From: Triglochin maritima
Taxonomy: Eukaryota; Streptophyta; Magnoliopsida; Alismatales; Juncaginaceae
Length of the DNA: 64,000 bases
NCBI GenBank assembly: GCA_963682175.1
Contig: OY821786.1
Coordinates: 31,551,501 to 31,615,500 of the forward strand
Reading direction: 5' to 3'
The position numbers and the translations under genes were made by a program. The stretch's first letter is position 1, and the number at the start of each line of letters is the position of its first letter. Below are positions 59,256 through 64,000 of the stretch, piece after piece. The notes under the pieces are model-generated. The model worked only from the letters and a program-made list of their open reading frames with translations, was not told where the DNA came from and ran no database searches.

Positions 59256-59935
59256 AATTTTGTAGGGAAACAATATATGTTTTTTCCTTACGTGTCATTT
59301 TAAAACATTATATTATCGTTTCTGTCATCACTTCGTAGCTATTTGTATTAGTGTCACTGAAAAACTACACAAAATTAATTGATGTCATTATTTTTTCACA
59401 CACATCACTCCAATAATTTTTCCTGTTAACGACATTAAAAATTTATTTTAATAGTAATATTTACAAATTTTACTATACAATCTAATAACATAGTAATCCA
59501 AATCTGTCATTTTTATAATTTTCACAGGAAAACACTTAAAATTCCAAAAATCAATGATTTTTATTTTCACATAAAGAAAAACTAAAACACTCGTGTCACC
59601 ACCGTTTGTACTCCGGAAAATTAAAAACCTTGATTTTTGGAATTTAAATATTTTGCTTTGAAAATCATAAAAATAACATATTTAGATTACTAAGATTTTA
59701 GATTGTATAGAGTAAAATTTTAAATATCACTATAAAAATAATATTTTTTAATGTAGTTAGCGGAACAATAACGACGTTAACCGAAAAAATTACTAAAGTT
59801 ATATGAACGAAAAAATAATGATATCAATGAAATTTGTATAATTTTTCAGTGATACTAATACAAATAGATATTGAATAATTGCAAAACCGAAAATATAATG
59901 TTTTAAAATGACACAAGCAAAAACCTATAAATATA
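59256..59935. mobile_element. Fold-back element with ~300-bp inverted arms
   Basis: The left arm (from about 59291, GTGTCATTTTAAAACATTATAT) pairs with the right arm ending near 59915 (ATATAATGTTTTAAAATGACAC). Pairing continues for most of the length at roughly 75-80% identity by eye, with a short centre near 59580-59620. TACTTGTC occurs on both sides (59248-59255 and 59936-59943) and may be the target duplication, although ~15-30 bp between it and the best-paired ends align poorly. No coding capacity. Confidence 0.6.
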
Positions 59936-60437
59936 TACTTGTCGTTTATTCTACAACCGACAAATAATAATTTCCTGGGAGGAACAGATCATGCCTCAAA
60001 TTAATAAGCAAAGTAGAGTTAAGTTACCCAATGGGAGAAAATTATGAACGATCCTGAAGAGTTAGGAGCCTAATAAAGAGTCCGTAGTTTGACATTTAAG
60101 CGACAAGGTTAGGATTCACATTTGTCAAATGAAAAATGCAACAGGAAGTAGTTGCAAATTTGCAGCAGCCCATCAAGCTTGAAAAAACAACCACAACCAA
60201 CGTAAATAAAAGTATGAAACCCACGTCATAATGTAATGAGTAGCGAATGAAAATACATCACATCCATGAAGAAATTGACAGACCATAACTTTTGGATTAA
60301 AAATTATTCAGAGTGGATTCGAAGTTCACACCTTCCAGAAGGGTCTAATTCAATTTTTTTACCATCACAACAAATCAAAGTAAACAAAATTGTTACACGT
60401 CAACATAAGCATACGATCCCAGAACCTCAGTCAGGGT

Positions 60438-60969
60438 TAGGGCTGACAAATTGGCATTTCGTGTTGTGTTTGACACAAACACGAATTGATACGAATTGTT
60501 TTTCCTCGACCCGAACACGAACACAAATTAATAAGAAATAGTCGACACGAACACGAAAATCTAACTTAAACCTGAACACTAATTTGGTAACCCGAACACG
60601 ACCCACATTGACACGAATCCATTTTTCGTGTTCGTGTTGACACAAACACAACACGAACACGAATTAACCCGAATAACTCGAACTAACTTGTTTGACACGA
60701 ATTTTTACAAACACGGATTAACCTGAACACGAAATAACATATTTGACATCAATTATGACATGTTTGACACAAATTTACACAAACACGAATTAACCAGAAC
60801 ACGAACTAGCATGTTTGACACTAATTACACGAACCCAGCCCGAATTACAGTTCGTGTCATTCGTGTTGACTCGAATTACAATTCGTATCATTCGTGTCGA
60901 CCCGAATCATGATATTTAGTGTCGGATTCGGGTTTGAGTTTCGTATCATGACCCGAATTGTCAACCCTA
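60438..60969. mobile_element. hAT-type MITE built of ACACGAAC words
   Basis: The 532-bp element starts TAGGGCTGACAA and ends TTGTCAACCCTA. The flanks GTCAGGGT (60430-60437) and ATCAGGAT (60970-60977) agree at six of eight positions. The interior is packed with CACGAACACGAA and its reverse complement TTCGTGTTCGTG, so the element can pair with itself at many registers. No transposase. Confidence 0.6.
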
Positions 60970-61124
60970 ATCAGGATTCACGGTTGCTTGAGATAAAACA
61001 ACCAATTACTTGCAGTCACAGCAAAACAACAATTAATAACACTAATGCACCAGCTTGAGAAAGCTGGTCGATTTTCGCAATCATCATCATGCAAAGTAAC
61101 TGAGTCTAATTAAGCTCGTTATAA

Positions 61125-64000
61125 TCAGCTCCTTCCCGTGAACCTGGGTTGATCAACTGTGACCCCAAGAAACTGATGCATTACATTTCTGAAGGCCTGC
61201 AATGAATTACATAAGCTAATCAAATGGCATTAAACAGCAAAAATACGTTACAATACTTGCAAAACAAGAAAAATTAAACGTTGCAAAAATTTTACCTGAA
61301 ATTGATGCAAATGACATCTTTGCATAAAATACCACTGAAATTGATGCAAGCAGGGGCATGCAAATGCATATGGAAGATCAAGTTCAATTCTCATAAGATT
61401 TACTCTCCGTATATTATCAATTCAAAAAATAAATATATATGTATGAATATATGTCAGAAAATATACAGGTAAAAATATACAAAGATATGTCAGAAAACGC
61501 TGGGCAATCTCGCTCCTGCACAGGTAAAAATATACGGAAATATGTCAGAAAATGGTGGGCAATCTCGCTTCTGTACGGGTAAAGGTACGTAAACCTATTT
61601 GGGAAACTTCAACTCATTATAATATCTACTTTTCTAAAAATAACAATTAATACAAGGATGTACTGGAAAGCACTGGGCAGACGTTGATTCTCTAATATGC
61701 AAATTAGGTACAGGTAAAAAAAACCTAGTATTGATTGACGAAAAGAGGAGAAATACAATTGCAATGCAAAAGAAGACTAGCAGAGTAAGCAAATGATGAT
61801 ACTAATTTCAGACGCCAGCAAAATCATTTTTAAAAGTTATGTAGATGGTTCCTAAGTTGTCCATCTCATGACTGTTTTTTCACGCTTATTGACAACTTAC
61901 AAAGCTGGAACTAAGAAAAGCATCTTTCCATGCTAAATTAAGACACAACCTAGAACCTAATCTCTGGAGGATATGATTACAGGGCAGATAAGCTACCTGG
62001 AAAGAAAATGATTCTTTCTTACTCAGAAGAGCATCCATTGCTTCGAACTGATCATCAAATGCACTGTAGAACTGCTGATAAAACTCACTCCTGTAAGACA
62101 AAAGGTTAAGCTCAAAATTTTGATCCATGGGTCATTTCAGAGAAGCCAAGGGAAAGAATGTTACTGCTGTTCTTTTGTTGTCAGCTGATCTATTTCATCA
62201 AACTTTCTTGTGAGAATTTCTGCTACTGTTGGCGAAAGACAGTGCAGAACAAGAGCTTCCAGTGTCCGAGGAAAGTTATGCTGAATAACATGCGTACGTA
62301 TTACTAGTTGATCCAAAGAGTAAGCAATTAGCAAATAGCAACGTTACACAACATAGTCGGCTCAGCAATGATAATCCACCTTTTTACAATATGACCTATT
62401 ATCTATTAATTGCAAGGACAATGGATAAACAAATGTAATAATATTTGGTCACGGGAGTGAACATTTTACTATCTAATCTTCTGTAACAGTACAACAGGTC
62501 ATCAAGATCAAGATTTGCATTCTTTTTGTAATATTTATTCATTTGGCTAATTTGCTGTAAGGTACTAATTCAACAGGTTATTTGCTAACAAATTGTGAAG
62601 AATGGCATTCCTGAAAAGCCAATGATCAGAAAGATCCTCGATGTATATTGTGCTTTGGATTCTGATAAGACACCATTACATGTAAAGCATCAGTATAAAT
62701 TGCACTATCGGGTATGAAGTAAATTGTCATCTCTGGATAAATGGAGTTTAAAGGGAAGTTAGCACTTCATACATTTGGGTTGAATTTGACATACTTTGAT
62801 ATCAAAGCTTTATCAGAGTCATTGTCTTGAACTTGATCAATTTAGAAAGCACACGAAATTCTACCTTTAACATGACAATCTCTTTAGGCTTAGTCACTAC
62901 TTGAACATACATCTTAAAATGCAAATCAAACAAATATGGAAAAAGCATTGTGAGAAACTGGAGGTCTGAGCTTACCACCATGGCCAAGAAGACCTTTTTC
63001 AGCACAAGGGGGTCAAGGACCAAAAGGAACCTAGCAACTGGATCATCTTCAGAAGGAACATCATCCAAATTTGAGGATAATTCCTGGCTATTGGTTGCAT
63101 CGACTTCTAAGCTTACAAGGCTTGACTTTGTCATTTGGTCTGTATTAACATTGACTTTATGATGCACCAAGGAAACAAGCTCGTGAAGAGCCTGAAGAAT
63201 GAGTGGCTCCAGACTGTCTTATGATATCTGACCATTCTCTTCACCATCCTCGCTTGACACATGTGCATGTGGAGATGAAGCTGCACCTGGGGGAACAACA
63301 AAAAGCAAATGCAAAATATCAATTAATGATCGGTAAAGATCAAAACGCAAAGGGAAGCTACAACCTCAACAAGGTTATTTTGCACTTCATTACATCTTTT
63401 ACAGGATGATGATAAGTAACAGATTGATTATATTCTTGTCATTGATGTAGTAAACTAAGACATGTCGAAGATTTTTACTATTTAACCCCCAAAAAACTTA
63501 AGGATCTACAAACAAATGCTGATCTAGAATAACCAAATAGTTTAACATATAAACATGTCCAATACACTCCATCTTGTTTTGTACATCCACAAATTTGTGT
63601 CAGCACAAGCGCCTCACTTAATAACATTATCCACCCAAGTTTTATTCCCATGACTTATTCCTGAAAGGGACAACAGCTATTCATGTAATAGCATTCGTCT
63701 CAAACTAGATTGCCGCTATCCAATTTCAGCTTGCTACAGGATGACGCCTAAACAAAACATTAACTTTATAATTCTATCTTCGTAAGATTGGTAAGTATAA
63801 CTTCATAAGTAATAATAAACCATTTATAAAAACTACAAATCTAGTTGGATGGTATGAATCACCAGCTTAAGTTATTACAACCTTTTTATTTATAAAATGA
63901 AATCATGCAAAACCGAAGTGCTCCAAAAAGTAAGTTGGGCAAGGAGCTCACCCGCTGAAGTAGTTGTACCAATTTCGAGTTTCCCAACTTTTATTTTGTC
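61125..64000 (-). CDS. 3' part of an unidentified conserved-looking gene (5 exons seen)
   Basis: Minus-strand exons with consistent GT/AG junctions and phases: 63953-64000 (continues beyond the window), 62976-63286, 62165-62280, 61997-62090 and 61125-61196, ending in TGA. The product ends FSFQAFRNVMHQFLGVTVDQ plus nine residues. Recognisable stretches are LEPLILQALHELVSLVHHK, ARFLLVLDPLVLKKVFLAMV, HNFPRTLEALVLHCLSP and SEFYQQFYSAFDDQFEAMDA. It looks helical and hydrophobic-patterned, with no known motif or membrane segment; I do not recognise the family. Exon 62976-63286 contains an in-frame TAA near its 5' end (between ENGQIS and DSLEPLIL), so this copy is a pseudogene, has an alternative exon, or carries a sequence error. 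Confidence 0.6.

Overview
This window is nuclear DNA of a flowering plant, most likely a eudicot. The signs are intron-rich genes with GT/AG introns, a plant-only INDETERMINATE-domain zinc-finger gene, a telo-box in a gene leader, and nested plant retrotransposons, MULEs, hAT and Harbinger elements and a SINE. Nothing bacterial or organellar is present (no operons, CRISPR, rRNA or recognisable tRNA genes). I cannot name the species.

Layout. 1-7.4 kb: a ~150-bp tandem satellite split by a 1,967-bp solo LTR with a perfect 5-bp target duplication (CTTTG), an LTR fragment at the window edge, and a fragment of a Mutator-like element. 7.4-25.06 kb: two copies of one Ty1/copia family (family A, 2-kb LTRs) in inverted orientation. 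They are joined through a 260-bp scrambled junction. The inverted copy's LTR is split by a very young gag-only copia element (family B, 1,509-bp LTRs, TSD GCTTG). 25.05-25.67 kb: a fold-back repeat fused to that LTR. 25.7-35.0 kb: an intact 18-exon dymeclin gene (+). 35.5-39.9 kb: a dead MULE carrying both a transposase and a plant mobile domain (PMD) gene, with a hAT-type element inserted in it. 42.5-47.1 kb: a second fold-back copy and decayed repeats. 50.26-54.56 kb: an INDETERMINATE-domain transcription factor gene (+) with a Harbinger MITE in its second intron. 59.0-61.0 kb: a SINE, a long-TIR fold-back element and a hAT MITE. 61.1-64 kb: the 3' end of an unidentified gene on the minus strand.

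The three host genes are unrelated in function: Golgi/secretory trafficking for dymeclin, transcription for the IDD gene, unknown for the third. They are separated by repeats and nothing suggests co-regulation.

The most interesting signals are: (1) arrays of the palindrome GGTCGACC just upstream of a TATAAATA box in the LTRs of two unrelated copia families, with looser copies in other repeats here; (2) a fold-back family whose two copies carry the central loop in opposite orientations and share a three-hairpin module; (3) an inverted retrotransposon pair whose LTR relationships and shuffled junction suggest template switching or autointegration; (4) a gag-only Sirevirus-like element with a charged tract and no zinc knuckle. 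All alignments were done by eye. Small differences in percentages and boundaries are possible.
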